Assembly: GCA_012840355.1 (NCBI GenBank)
Contig: DULN01000004.1
Location: forward strand, 1-64,000
Source of the DNA: Clostridiales bacterium
GTDB taxonomy: Bacteria; Bacillota; Clostridia; Oscillospirales; CAG-272
Length of the DNA: 64,000 nt
Reading direction: 5' to 3'
The notes below the pieces were generated by a model. It saw only the letters and a program-made list of their open reading frames with translations. It was not told where the DNA came from and made no database searches. A program made the translations under genes and the position numbers. Below, piece by piece: positions 23,213 through 31,362 of the stretch; position 1 is the first letter of the stretch; every line of letters begins with the position of its first letter.

Positions 23213-24322
23213 ATGAAAGAGATTAGGGTCGGCATTATAGGCTTCGGCTCGATGGGCAAAACCCACTCTTATGTATTAGAGAACCTCAAATTCTTTTATA
23301 ACCCCTTGGGCTTTTTGCCGCGGGTGGTTGCCGTCACAACCGCGCATGCCGAAACCGCTCGAAAAGCAGCGGAGTTTCTCGGCTGCGACGCCGCGGCGGA
23401 TGAAGACGAGCTCATCGCGCGGCCCGACGTCGACGTCGTCGATATCTGCACGCCCAACATATACCACTACGAAACGCTTAAAAAAGCGATTGCCGCAAAG
23501 AAACATATATATTGCGAAAAGCCGCTCTGCGTCGCTCCCGAGCAGGCGGACGAGGTCGCCGAGCTTGCCGAGCGGGCAGGCATCCGCGCGCAGGTGGTGT
23601 TCCACAACCGCTTCTTCCCCGCCATCCAGCGCGCAAAGCAGCTTGTCGGCGAAGGCAGGCTGGGCAGGATACTTTCGTTCCGCTGCTGCTACAGGCACTC
23701 GAGCGCGACCGACCCCGCGAAAAACGCCGGCTGGAAGCAAAACCGCGACATCTGCGGCGGCGGGGTGCTGTTTGATTTAGGCTCGCACGCGCTCGACCTC
23801 GTCTATTACCTCTGCGGCGAGTACCGCTCTGTCGTCGGGCGCGGGCAGATTGCTTTCCCCGTCCGGCGCGGCATGGACGGCGGCGAGTGGCAAACCAACG
23901 CCGACGAAGCGTTTTACATCATCGCCGAGCTTGCGTCAGGCGCGGTCGGTACCGTAGAGGCGAGCAAAATCGCTGTCGGCACAAACGACGACCTTGTGCT
24001 TGAGGTGTTCGGCGAAGAGGGCGCTATAAAGTTTGACCTTATGGAGCCGAACTGGCTTTATTTTTACGACGGCAGGCGCGAGGGGGGCGACCTCGGCGGC
24101 GAGCGCGGGTATACGCGCATCGAATGTGTCGGCCGCACGCCGGCGCCCGGCGGGGTGTTCCCGAGCGTCAAAGCGCCGATCGGATGGCTGCGCGGGCATA
24201 TCGGCAGCTACTACGCGTTTTTGTCGGCGGTCGCCGAAGGGCGCGAATGCAGCCCGTCGTTCCGTGAGGCGGCGCATATCCAGCGCGTTATGGCGGAGGC
24301 GTACCGCAGCGCGGGGATGTAG
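23213..24322 (+). CDS. Gfo/Idh/MocA family NAD(P)-dependent oxidoreductase
   Basis: 369 aa behind CCGGAGGAG. The N-terminal Rossmann fold opens VGIIGFGSMGKTHS. DVVDICTPNIYHYETLKKA and KHIYCEKPLC (the catalytic Lys of the EKP motif) follow. The C-terminal half is the alpha/beta substrate domain with GGGVLFDLGSHALDLVYYLCG (HALD motif with His). The family oxidises or reduces sugars, inositols and sugar nucleotides. The gene stands alone between tRNA-Ser and a dispersed repeat. The substrate cannot be named. Confidence 0.92.
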   Translation: MKEIRVGIIGFGSMGKTHSYVLENLKFFYNPLGFLPRVVAVTTAHAETARKAAEFLGCDAAADEDELIARPDVDVVDICTPNIYHYETLKKAIAAKKHIYCEKPLCVAPEQADEVAELAERAGIRAQVVFHNRFFPAIQRAKQLVGEGRLGRILSFRCCYRHSSATDPAKNAGWKQNRDICGGGVLFDLGSHALDLVYYLCGEYRSVVGRGQIAFPVRRGMDGGEWQTNADEAFYIIAELASGAVGTVEASKIAVGTNDDLVLEVFGEEGAIKFDLMEPNWLYFYDGRREGGDLGGERGYTRIECVGRTPAPGGVFPSVKAPIGWLRGHIGSYYAFLSAVAEGRECSPSFREAAHIQRVMAEAYRSAGM

Positions 24323-24544
24323 CCCAATCAGCCGCTCGGGAAAGGGACCTTTAGCTCATCCGCTGCGAATGACGTTGCAAATGCAGCGCGGATAGTGCTT
24401 GATGCCAATTTGCAAGGCGGATACGCTCGGCATTGTGCCGAAAGATTTAAAAGCTTGCCTTAAGGCTGCACTTGAGGCATGCCCCAATGCCCTAAAGTTA
24501 TTAAGGGGGTAGTATGTGGGGCTTTTTTCAAAAAGTTACCCGCA
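24323..24544 (+). repeat. Dispersed repeat, long copy
   Basis: It starts right after the oxidoreductase stop: CAGCCGCTCGGGAAAGGGAC, then CTGCGAATGACGTTGC (shared with 3,165-3,182) and CTCGGCATTGTGCCG. It ends with GTGGGGCTTTTTTC / AAAAAGTTACCCGC at 24,515-24,544. It forms the leader of the rsmI gene. Confidence 0.7.
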
Positions 24545-24573
24545 AAAATCCACATAAACGAGTGACAACAACG

Positions 24574-25302
24574 ATGCAAAACGTCCTATACGACCTTTTT
24601 CTAAACGAGAAACTTAAGCCCGAGCCGGGCACGCTCTATATTGTCGCGACGCCGCTGGGAAACATTGCCGACATCACGGCGCGCGCGCTCGGAATCTTGT
24701 CTGGCGTCGATTTCGTCGCCGCGTTCGACACGCGCGTGACCGGCAGGCTGCTCTGCCATTTCGGCATCACCAAACCGATGATTAGCTACAACGAAGATAA
24801 CGCGCACGCGCGCGGGCCTGAGATAGCCGCGCGGCTCAAAGCCGGCGAGTCCTGCGCGCTCGTCACCGACGCAGGCACACCAACCGTATCTGACCCCGGC
24901 GAAGGGCTTGTCCGGCTCTGCGTCGAGCAAAATATACCCGTAACAGCGGTGCCCGGCGCCTGCGCCGCTATAACCGCTATTATGCTCGCGGGTATGCCCG
25001 CTTCGAGATTTTCGTTCGAGGGCGACCTCGGCGCCACGCGCGAGGAGCGGATAGCGCGGCTTTGTAGCATCGCCGCCGACCGGCGGCTGCTAGTCATCTA
25101 CGAGTCGCCCTACAGGCTAAAGGAAACGCTCACCGACATCGCAAATGTGCTCGGCACGAGCCGCAAAATCGCGGTCTGCCGCGACCTTACCAAGCCTACC
25201 GAGGAAGTCGTGCGCACCGACGTCGCCGGCGCGCTCGAATATGTCGATAAGCGGCCCCCGCGCGGCGACTATGTGCTTGTAATCGAAGGCTCCGAAAGCT
25301 GA
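24574..25302 (+). CDS. rsmI: 16S rRNA 2'-O-methyltransferase RsmI
   Basis: About 242 aa from ATG 24574 (MQNVLYDLFL). RsmI methylates the ribose of C1402 in 16S rRNA with SAM. The tetrapyrrole-methylase fold is clear: GTLYIVATPLGNIADITARA, AAFDTRVTGRLL, LVTDAGTPTVSDPGEGLV, VPGACAAITAIMLAGM, ASRFSFEGDL, YESPYRLKETL and RDLTKPTEEV. It is shorter than the usual 275-290 aa and lacks the C-terminal helical domain. The usual AEDTR is AFDTR. An in-frame upstream ATG (24,514) has a better ribosome binding site, but would translate the dispersed repeat, so I prefer 24,574. The start is uncertain. Confidence 0.88.
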   Translation: MQNVLYDLFLNEKLKPEPGTLYIVATPLGNIADITARALGILSGVDFVAAFDTRVTGRLLCHFGITKPMISYNEDNAHARGPEIAARLKAGESCALVTDAGTPTVSDPGEGLVRLCVEQNIPVTAVPGACAAITAIMLAGMPASRFSFEGDLGATREERIARLCSIAADRRLLVIYESPYRLKETLTDIANVLGTSRKIAVCRDLTKPTEEVVRTDVAGALEYVDKRPPRGDYVLVIEGSES

Positions 25303-25308
25303 CCGGCC

Positions 25309-25330
25309 CCCGCCGCGCGGTGGGTTTTTT
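25309..25330 (+). terminator. Intrinsic terminator of rsmI
   Basis: Stem CCCGCC / GGTGGG (one G-T pair), loop GCGC, then six T; it starts 7 bp after the stop. Confidence 0.7.
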
Positions 25331-25356
25331 ACATATTTTTTATATCCGGTGGAGTT

Positions 25357-26538
25357 ATGGCTGACAAGACAAGGCGCCTTTATATGGCGTGCGCGTTTGC
25401 GGTAACGCTACTCTTCTCGCTTGGCAACACCACGCAGGGAACGCTGCTCACCGAGTTCGCCGAGCATTACGGCATCGGCACGCTGCCGCAGAGCTTTATC
25501 AGCGCCGCGGCGAGCTTCGGCATGGCGGCGTCGCTGCTTTTGCTTTTGTCAGGGCTCATACGCATCACAAAGAACGCGCTGTTTGTTGTTGCGGTCGCGA
25601 TGCTCGGCGGTGCGCTTGGGCTTATCGGCACAATGCCTGCTTTCCCCGTCTTTATCGCGCTGTACGCTCTGCTCGGCGTATCTTTCGGGTTCATCGACGC
25701 GATAGGCTCGAGCCTTATCGCCGACGTGAGCGCGCCCGATACCGTGGGGCGCAACATGGGCATGCTGCACGCCTTTTACGGCATCGGCGGCATACTCGGC
25801 CCGCTGCTGATACGCGCCACCGCGAGTTTTGCCGCCGGCTCCGGCAAAGGCGGCGCGGGTGCCGCGGCTTTCCTTCTCTCGGCGTTCGGCTCGGCGCTTT
25901 TTGTGTTTAACCTTTACACATACCGCTCCGTGCGGAGGGATTTGCCCGCGGCGGTAAAATACCCCGAGCGGCCGCGCGCAGCCGGGCTTTCGGCTTTCCT
26001 GCGTTCCGGCGCGGTCCCTCTGCTTCTTATATGCGGGCTTAATGGCGTCTACATAAACATCATCACCTTCCGCACCGCGCAATATGTTACCGTCGAGTTC
26101 GGCTCGAGCGTGCTAGGCGCGCTGGCGGTCTCCACGTTTTGGGCGGGCACGGTTATCTCGCGATTTACTATCCCGCGTATGAGACTTAACTTCCGCGCGT
26201 ACCTTGTCGGCTCGCTGCTTGGCGCGGGGGCGCTGACTGCGCTGGGCGTGCTGCTCGGTAGCGCATATTCCGCGATAGCCGCCGTGTTTTTAGCCGGCTT
26301 AATCAGCGGGGCTGTCACGCCGCTTTGCATGGGCGAGCTGTGCATGATGGTGCCTGAAAATACGCTGCTCGGCTCGGTATCGGCGCTGCTTTCGCAGTAT
26401 GTGGTGTCGCTTACCGGCACGCTGCTTGCGGGCGCGCTTACGCCGAACGACATGCTCGGCGCCGGGTTGTATTTCGCCGCTGGCTACTCCGCGCTCGGCG
26501 CCATCGCCGGCGCGTTTTATAAAAAGAATGTGGGTTAA
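25357..26538 (+). CDS. MFS transporter
   Basis: 393 aa with about 12 membrane helices and no soluble domains. The N-terminal half has LLFSLGNTTQGTLLTEFAEHYG. The region before the sixth helix reads GRNMGMLHAFYGIGGILGPLL, typical of sugar-type major facilitator permeases (FucP/NarK-like). The second half has TFWAGTVISRF and VTPLCMGELCMM. It could import a sugar or export a metabolite. The neighbours give weak guidance: RsmI upstream and a sugar-binding lipoprotein downstream, both with their own signals. GGTGGAG precedes the ATG. Confidence 0.85.
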   Translation: MADKTRRLYMACAFAVTLLFSLGNTTQGTLLTEFAEHYGIGTLPQSFISAAASFGMAASLLLLLSGLIRITKNALFVVAVAMLGGALGLIGTMPAFPVFIALYALLGVSFGFIDAIGSSLIADVSAPDTVGRNMGMLHAFYGIGGILGPLLIRATASFAAGSGKGGAGAAAFLLSAFGSALFVFNLYTYRSVRRDLPAAVKYPERPRAAGLSAFLRSGAVPLLLICGLNGVYINIITFRTAQYVTVEFGSSVLGALAVSTFWAGTVISRFTIPRMRLNFRAYLVGSLLGAGALTALGVLLGSAYSAIAAVFLAGLISGAVTPLCMGELCMMVPENTLLGSVSALLSQYVVSLTGTLLAGALTPNDMLGAGLYFAAGYSALGAIAGAFYKKNVG

Positions 26539-26568
26539 GGGCTTATTAAGTAAGCCCTTTTTATTTTT
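26537..26568 (+). terminator. Intrinsic terminator of the MFS gene
   Basis: Perfect 9-bp stem AAGGGCTTA / TAAGCCCTT with a 5-nt loop, then TTTATTTTT; it overlaps the stop codon. Confidence 0.85.
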
Positions 26569-26620
26569 GGGGGGCTTTACGGAAAAATTTACCTCATGCT
26601 TATTTAAAAAGTCACCCCTA
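26568..26620 (+). repeat. Dispersed palindrome, eroded copy
   Basis: GGGGGGCTTTACGG with ATTTACC, then ATTTAAAAAGTCACCCCT. Both halves of the palindrome are present but separated and mutated. Confidence 0.45.
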
Positions 26621-26647
26621 ACAGTTTGCTGGATTTACTTGCCCTTG

Positions 26648-26675
26648 TTGACAGTTTATTTTATTAGTGTATAAT
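26648..26675 (+). promoter_or_regulatory. Promoter of the solute-binding lipoprotein gene
   Basis: TTGACA (26648-26653), 16 bp, TATAAT (26670-26675), about 50 bp before the GTG start. Confidence 0.75.
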
Positions 26676-26727
26676 TATGTTATGCCGATTTGCTTGCGGC
26701 AAACCTTTGTTAAGCGAGGTAATAACC

Positions 26728-28239
26728 GTGAAACTGAAAGCCCTACTTCTGGCGGCGGTTGTTCTGCTCCAAATAGTTGCGCTCGCCTCATGCATGCAAG
26801 AAAAGCAGGGCGGCTCCGTTTCAACCGACGAAGGCCCCGCCGAGGAAACTACGCTAAGCGAGCTTGAGTCGCGCGCCGCGATTCCGGACGATTTGCCCGA
26901 AGCAAACTTCGAAGGCTACCTGTTTAGGATACTCACGCGGACCAACGCGTGGTCGATCTGCGACCACATCGCGGATTTATACGCCGAACAAATCACCGGC
27001 GACGTCATCAACGACGCTGTGTATAACCGCAACAAGAAGGTCGAAGAGCGCTTTAACTTCAAAATCAGCCTCATTCCCATCGATTCGTCCGACGAGAGCC
27101 TGCCTACGGCGACATTCACGCGCAGCGTTATGGCGGGCGACGACGAGTACGATATTATAATCGACCACATGATTTACATGGGCATGGCGTCGTTCAACCA
27201 TGTGTTTTACAACTGGTACGACGTGCCGAACGTCAACTTCGAGAAGCCGTGGTGGGTCGCCGACGCGACGCTGAAGCTGACTATTGACGGCAAGTCGTTC
27301 TTCGCGCTCGGGGACCTATCCTACAACTCGCTAGACTACACCTACTGCATGTACTTCAACAAGCGGATTTGGAACGACTACAACATTCCGATGCCGTACC
27401 AAAAGGTGCGCGACCGCGAGTGGACGATCGACTATGTGATTTCGATTACAAAGGACGTTTACCAAGACCTCAACAGCAACCAGAAGAAGGACGACGAGGA
27501 TCTTTTCGGATACGTCTCAAACGTCTACAGCGCGACGGTTACATATACCTGGGCGTTCGACAACCCGATAACAAAGTTTAACGAAGACGGGCTGCCGGAG
27601 CTGGTGCTGAACAACGAAAAGACGCCGGCGATACTCGAGAAGCTCAACTCGTTCTATAACGACTACGACGGCGTCAACGTACTCTTGACACACACGATGA
27701 GGGACGGCCGCAACTGGATGGACTTTGTGCCGTGGATGTTCAGCGAAGGGCGCGCGATGCTCGCGACCGGCATGTTCCTTTACGCCAAGATGATGTTCCG
27801 CGACCTGCAGGACGACTACGGCTTTTTGCCCTACCCGCTCTGGGACGAAAAACAGCCGCAGTACTACACGATGCTAGACGGCCACGGCCCGCTGTTCGGC
27901 ATACCAGTAACGGTGACCAACCCAGCCCGCACCGGCATTATAGTCGAGGGGCTGAGCGCCGAGGGGTACAAAATCGTCACGCCGGCATACTATGACGTCG
28001 CGCTCAAGACCAAATTCACGCGCGACGAGGAGTCGGCGGAGATGATCGACCTTGTGCTCTCGGTCCGCACGTTCGATTTCGGCTACATGTACGACGGCTG
28101 GAACGGCATGGCGTTTTACCTGCAGAACCTGCTTTCTGCAAAGAACACAAATTTCGCCTCGTACTATAGGTCAAACGAAACGAAAGCGATCAGCTATTAC
28201 GAGAAGGTTATCCAAGCGTACCTTGACTACGATCTATAA
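26728..28239 (+). CDS. Extracellular solute-binding lipoprotein (ABC sugar-binding type)
   Basis: 503 aa from GTG 26728, 7 nt after GCGAGGT; the longer frame begins near the promoter. The lipoprotein signal ends in VALASC. The mature protein has two-lobe binding-protein features: EERFNFKISLIPID, DEYDIIIDHMIYMGMASF, CMYFNKRIWNDYNIPMPYQ and TKFTRDEESAEMIDLVL. Residues about 247-258 read DLNSNQKKDDED, a calcium-loop (EF-hand/dockerin-like) pattern shared with the paralog at 60,812. There is no permease or ATPase gene beside it, so it must use components encoded elsewhere. Oligosaccharide uptake is likely, the ligand unknown. Confidence 0.88.
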   Translation: MKLKALLLAAVVLLQIVALASCMQEKQGGSVSTDEGPAEETTLSELESRAAIPDDLPEANFEGYLFRILTRTNAWSICDHIADLYAEQITGDVINDAVYNRNKKVEERFNFKISLIPIDSSDESLPTATFTRSVMAGDDEYDIIIDHMIYMGMASFNHVFYNWYDVPNVNFEKPWWVADATLKLTIDGKSFFALGDLSYNSLDYTYCMYFNKRIWNDYNIPMPYQKVRDREWTIDYVISITKDVYQDLNSNQKKDDEDLFGYVSNVYSATVTYTWAFDNPITKFNEDGLPELVLNNEKTPAILEKLNSFYNDYDGVNVLLTHTMRDGRNWMDFVPWMFSEGRAMLATGMFLYAKMMFRDLQDDYGFLPYPLWDEKQPQYYTMLDGHGPLFGIPVTVTNPARTGIIVEGLSAEGYKIVTPAYYDVALKTKFTRDEESAEMIDLVLSVRTFDFGYMYDGWNGMAFYLQNLLSAKNTNFASYYRSNETKAISYYEKVIQAYLDYDL

Positions 28240-28244
28240 GGCTT

Positions 28245-28275
28245 AAAAAAGGCACGGCATCTGCCGTGCTTTTTT
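28245..28275. terminator. Bidirectional terminator between the binding-protein and cadA genes
   Basis: Stem GCACGGC / GCCGTGC flanked by six A on the left and six T on the right; it can serve the convergent genes on both strands. Confidence 0.85.
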
Positions 28276-28277
28276 GC

Positions 28278-28309
28278 GTGGGGGGACTTTTTCGCAAAAA
28301 GCCCCCCAC
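28278..28309. repeat. Dispersed palindrome, solo copy
   Basis: GTGGGGGGACTTTTTC / GCAAAAAGCCCCCCAC. It ends 5 bp before the cadA stop codon, next to the terminator. Confidence 0.75.
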
Positions 28310-28314
28310 ATCTC

Positions 28315-30213
28315 CTATATAAGCTTCATCGTTCGCAGCGAGTTGAAGATGGCTATAAGCGTCACGCCTACGTCGGCGAACACCGCAGCCCACATCGACG
28401 CGAGCCCGAGCGCGCCGAGCAGCAGTATTGCGAATTTCACGCATAGCGAGAACGCTATGTTCTGCTTCGCGACCCGCATCGTCTTGCGCGAGATTTTTAT
28501 AGCCGACACGAGCTTCGACGGCTCGTCGTTCATTATGACCACGTCTGCTGCCTCGATCGCCGCATCGGATCCAAGCCCGCCCATCGCGACGCCTACGTCC
28601 GCGCGCGCCAGCACCGGCGCGTCGTTTATCCCGTCGCCGACGAATACTAGCTTGCCCGAGCGCGGATTCTTGCAAATCAGCTCCTCGACTGCCGACACCT
28701 TCTCCTCGGGCAGCAGCCCCGCGCGGACATTTTCAATCCCAAGCTGCGCGGCGACCTTCTTTGCGACCGGCTCGGCGTCGCCTGTCAGCATCACTATGTC
28801 TTTCACGCCCGACTTGCGCAGCCCGGTCACCGCCGCCGCCGAGTCGGCTTTTACCGTGTCGCCGATTTGGATATACCCCACAAACCTGCCGTCCAACGCG
28901 GCGTAAACCACAGTGCCCGCATTGTCAGGCGCCGGGTCGTGCTCTATGCCAAGCTGTGCCATCAGCTTCGCGTTGCCGACAGCCACGCTTTTGCCGTCGA
29001 CTACCGCCACCACGCCGCAGCCCGGCACCTCGCGCGCCTCTGATACCCGCGCGCTGTCGGGCTCTCTGCCCAGCGCTTTGCGCAGCGACTGCGAAATCGG
29101 GTGCGTCGAGTAAGCCTCGGCATGCGCCGCATAGTCGAGCAGCTCGCGCTCTGTAACGCCGGCAGCCGGCACGATCTTTTCTACCTCAAACACGCCGCGC
29201 GTCAGCGTGCCGGTCTTGTCAAACACCACCGTTTCAGCCTTAGCCAGAGCCTCAAGGTAGTTGCCGCCCTTTACGAGGATGCCGGCTCTCGACGCTCCGC
29301 CGATACCGCCGAAAAATGAAAGCGGAACCGAAATCACCAGCGCACACGGGCACGATATGACAAGGAAAGTCAGCGCGCGGTATATCCACTCTGAAAAACC
29401 TGCGCCCGGGATAAACAGCGGCGGCAGCGTGGCGATAAGCGCCGCCAGCAGCACGATAACCGGCGTGTACCAGCGCGCGAACTTGGTGATAAACCGCTCG
29501 GGCCGAGACTTTTTTTCACTCGAGTTTTCGACAAGCTCAAGTATCCGGCTCGCCGTCGACTCGCCGAACAGCTTTTCGGTGCGCGCCACAAGCAACCCGC
29601 CCGCGTTGATGCTGCCCGAAAGTATCGTGTCGCCAACCGCCACCTCTCGCGGCACCGACTCGCCCGTCAGCGCGACGGTGTCGACCATCGAGCTGCCCTC
29701 GACGACTACCGCGTCTATCGGCACGCGCTCGCCGGGCTTTATGACTATCAGCTCGCCGGCCTCGACTTCGCTAGGGTCGACCTGCACAATCAAGCCACCG
29801 CGCTTTACGTTTGCATAGTCTGGGCGGATGTCCATAAGCGCAGCAATGGACCTGCGCGAGCGGTCGACCGCCCAGCTCTGGCACAGCTCGCCGACCTGGT
29901 AAAACAGCATGACCGCCACGCCTTCGCTGTGCTCGCCGATTGCGAATGCACCAATTGCAGCAATCGACATTAAAAAGTTTTCGTCGAACAGCTCGCCGCT
30001 CAAGACCCCGCGCAGAGCCTTATATATTATGTTGCCGCCCAGCACGGCAAGCGCCGCAATATAAAGCGAAAGCTTTGCCGCGCCGGCATCTATAAGTATC
30101 GCCGCGGCGTATAGCGCGCCGCCTGCTACAATTTGAGCCAATCGCCACTGTTTTGGTGAAAGCCTTATCCTCTCCGAGAGTTTTCCGACGGTAGTTTTTA
30201 CTGCTCTGTCCAT
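28315..30213 (-). CDS. cadA: Zn/Cd/Pb-exporting P1B-type ATPase
   Basis: 632 aa. Motifs: TALTGESVPREV (actuator domain), CPCALVISVP (transmembrane metal site), DKTGTLT (phosphorylated Asp), STHPISQSL (HP motif), TGDAEPVAKKVA and GDGINDAPVLA. The last membrane segment has FADVGVTLIAIFNSLR, with the Asp-Gly pattern of the P1B-2 (zinc, cadmium, lead) class. It lacks an N-terminal HMA domain; that domain is a separate gene 1 bp upstream, so the two are probably translationally coupled. A CadC-like repressor gene is divergent. It exports toxic divalent metals from the cytoplasm. Confidence 0.95.
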   Translation of the reverse strand: MDRAVKTTVGKLSERIRLSPKQWRLAQIVAGGALYAAAILIDAGAAKLSLYIAALAVLGGNIIYKALRGVLSGELFDENFLMSIAAIGAFAIGEHSEGVAVMLFYQVGELCQSWAVDRSRRSIAALMDIRPDYANVKRGGLIVQVDPSEVEAGELIVIKPGERVPIDAVVVEGSSMVDTVALTGESVPREVAVGDTILSGSINAGGLLVARTEKLFGESTASRILELVENSSEKKSRPERFITKFARWYTPVIVLLAALIATLPPLFIPGAGFSEWIYRALTFLVISCPCALVISVPLSFFGGIGGASRAGILVKGGNYLEALAKAETVVFDKTGTLTRGVFEVEKIVPAAGVTERELLDYAAHAEAYSTHPISQSLRKALGREPDSARVSEAREVPGCGVVAVVDGKSVAVGNAKLMAQLGIEHDPAPDNAGTVVYAALDGRFVGYIQIGDTVKADSAAAVTGLRKSGVKDIVMLTGDAEPVAKKVAAQLGIENVRAGLLPEEKVSAVEELICKNPRSGKLVFVGDGINDAPVLARADVGVAMGGLGSDAAIEAADVVIMNDEPSKLVSAIKISRKTMRVAKQNIAFSLCVKFAILLLGALGLASMWAAVFADVGVTLIAIFNSLRTMKLI

Positions 30214-30214
30214 G

Positions 30215-30436
30215 TTAGCTGCCTTTCACTACTACTGAGGGATTTGCCTTCTTCACCGCCGACTTTACTGCATCTTGGATGATTCCAGCCGCATCGTCGC
30301 TGTACTCGACGGTGAGCTTGCCGGTAAGGAAGTTTACCTTCGCCGCAGCCACACCGTCTATAGCTTTCACCGCGCGCTCCACCTTCGAAGCGCAAACCGG
30401 GCAATCCAGCCCTTCGAGCTTATATGTTTTCGTCAT
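30215..30436 (-). CDS. Heavy-metal-associated (HMA) domain protein
   Basis: 73 aa, a single ferredoxin-like HMA fold: KLEGLDCPVCASKVERAVKA gives the metal-binding CxxC, then INFLTGKL-like VNFLTGKLTVEYSD. It is either a free metallochaperone for the ATPase or the detached N-terminal domain of CadA. The stop is followed after 1 bp by the cadA ATG. It is transcribed from the metal-regulated promoter at 30,499-30,528. Confidence 0.93.
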   Translation of the reverse strand: MTKTYKLEGLDCPVCASKVERAVKAIDGVAAAKVNFLTGKLTVEYSDDAAGIIQDAVKSAVKKANPSVVVKGS

Positions 30437-30468
30437 TTTATGTACCCCGCAATCTATATAGGTTAACA

Positions 30469-30528
30469 GTTGAACGGTTGTTCAACCTTTGCAATTATAT
30501 TATAGTTGAATGAGCGTTCAACTGTCAA
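30469..30528 (-). promoter_or_regulatory. cad promoter with two ArsR-type operators
   Basis: Promoter TTGACA (30523-30528), 18-bp spacer, TATAAT (30499-30504). Operator 1 is AGTTGAA / TTCAACT (30504-30523) and fills the spacer. Operator 2 is GTTGAAC / GTTCAAC (30469-30486) and lies just downstream of the -10, around the start site. The TTGAA-N-TTCAA pattern fits CadC/SmtB-family repressors, so repressor bound here would block polymerase until metal releases it. Confidence 0.8.
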
Positions 30529-30604
30529 TAGGATTTTTCGCAATGTGCGTTAATTTTTTGTAAACAACCCGCTAAGTCGGTATACCGCGGGGGTCGGGTA
30601 TTTA

Positions 30605-30640
30605 TTTTCATATCAAGTTATGCTAAAATAGATATGAAAA
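30605..30640 (+). promoter_or_regulatory. Perfect inverted repeat upstream of the cadC-like gene
   Basis: Arms TTTTCATATC (30605-30614) and GATATGAAAA (30631-30640) flank a 16-bp core that holds TAAAAT, a possible -10. It could be an autoregulatory operator or an mRNA hairpin. It differs from the two TTGAA operators. Confidence 0.5.
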
Positions 30641-30670
30641 ACACTTGCCCGGTAATGCGAGGTGAGAAAG

Positions 30671-31063
30671 ATGGGCAAAAACGATCCCGCGTGCGACTGC
30701 GACGTTATCCACACGGACATGGTGGAGTCGGTACGCGCGAAGATGCCGGACGAAAGCGAGCTTTACGAGCTGTCTGACTTTTTCAAGGTGCTCGGCGACA
30801 GCACGCGCGCGAAGATCATATCGGCGCTCGACGCCGGGGAGATGTGCGTTTGCGACCTTGCGGCGCTGCTCGGGATGACGAAGTCCGCGATTTCGCACCA
30901 GCTCGGGCTTTTGCGCCGGAACAACCTTGTGAAAAACCGCCGCGAGGGCAGGGTGGTCTTCTACTCGCTTTCCGACGACCATATAAGGCAGATATACGAG
31001 ATGGGCATCGAGCATATCCGCGAGCGCGCTGACTCCGCGGAGCCGGATAAAGAAGAAGCATAG
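30671..31063 (+). CDS. CadC-like ArsR family metal-sensing repressor
   Basis: 130 aa from ATG 30671, 5 nt after GAGGTGA. The winged helix has FKVLGDSTRAKIISAL and MTKSAISHQLGLLRRNNLV. Both classic metal sites can be seen: N-terminal ACDCD plus MCVCDLA in helix 3 (the alpha3N thiolate site of CadC), and DDHIRQIYEMGIEHIRE in helix 5 (the D-x-H-x10-H-x2-E alpha5 zinc site of SmtB). It should repress the divergent HMA-cadA operon and let go when Cd, Pb or Zn binds. Confidence 0.93.
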   Translation: MGKNDPACDCDVIHTDMVESVRAKMPDESELYELSDFFKVLGDSTRAKIISALDAGEMCVCDLAALLGMTKSAISHQLGLLRRNNLVKNRREGRVVFYSLSDDHIRQIYEMGIEHIRERADSAEPDKEEA

Positions 31064-31068
31064 TTAAA

Positions 31069-31118
31069 TGCCGCCGCCAGAGGTTTTAGTTTAGCCTCGG
31101 CGGCGGCGCGATGTTTTT
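31069..31118 (+). terminator. Terminator of the cadC-like gene
   Basis: Long stem GCCGCCGCC-a-GAGG / GCCTC-GGCGGCGGC, then TTTTTT after a 6-nt gap. Confidence 0.6.
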
Positions 31119-31166
31119 TATGTCCGGCTTCATGCAGGCAACACTTGTTAAAGGTATTCCCTTGTT

Positions 31167-31308
31167 CCACCCAAGCCGCCGCTTATGTAAGGGGCAAGTC
31201 GGCGCGGGCTTGGTGCCTGCACGGTAGAATGTTCGGCACAGTGCCGCCGGAGCTAGCGGAGACGGTCATTGCCGGGTAGTAGGGTTAACTTTTTAAAAGT
31301 TACCCTAA
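31167..31308 (+). repeat. Dispersed repeat, medium copy
   Basis: CCCAAGCCGCCGCTTATG, AAGTCGGCGCGGGCTTGG, GTGCCTGCACGGTAG, GGCACAGTGCCGCCGGAGC, then the palindrome AGGGTTAACTTTT / AAAAGTTACCCT (31,281-31,306). The pre-palindrome block is missing. Confidence 0.7.
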
Positions 31309-31312
31309 CTAC

Positions 31313-31357
31313 AAAACCGCCTTGCTGGAGCATACACCCCCAGCAAGGCGGCTTTTT
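31313..31357. terminator. Terminator of pckG (usable on both strands)
   Basis: Perfect 12-bp stem CCGCCTTGCTGG / CCAGCAAGGCGG with an 11-nt loop. T-tracts flank both sides (TTTT on the minus strand, TTTTT on the plus). Confidence 0.8.
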
Positions 31358-31362
31358 ATGTT

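Noticed and set aside
24514..24573. Upstream ATG with a good AAGGGGG site in frame with rsmI
   Set aside because: The first 20 codons would be the dispersed repeat palindrome. Homologs start near GTLYIVATPLGN, so ATG 24574 is preferred.
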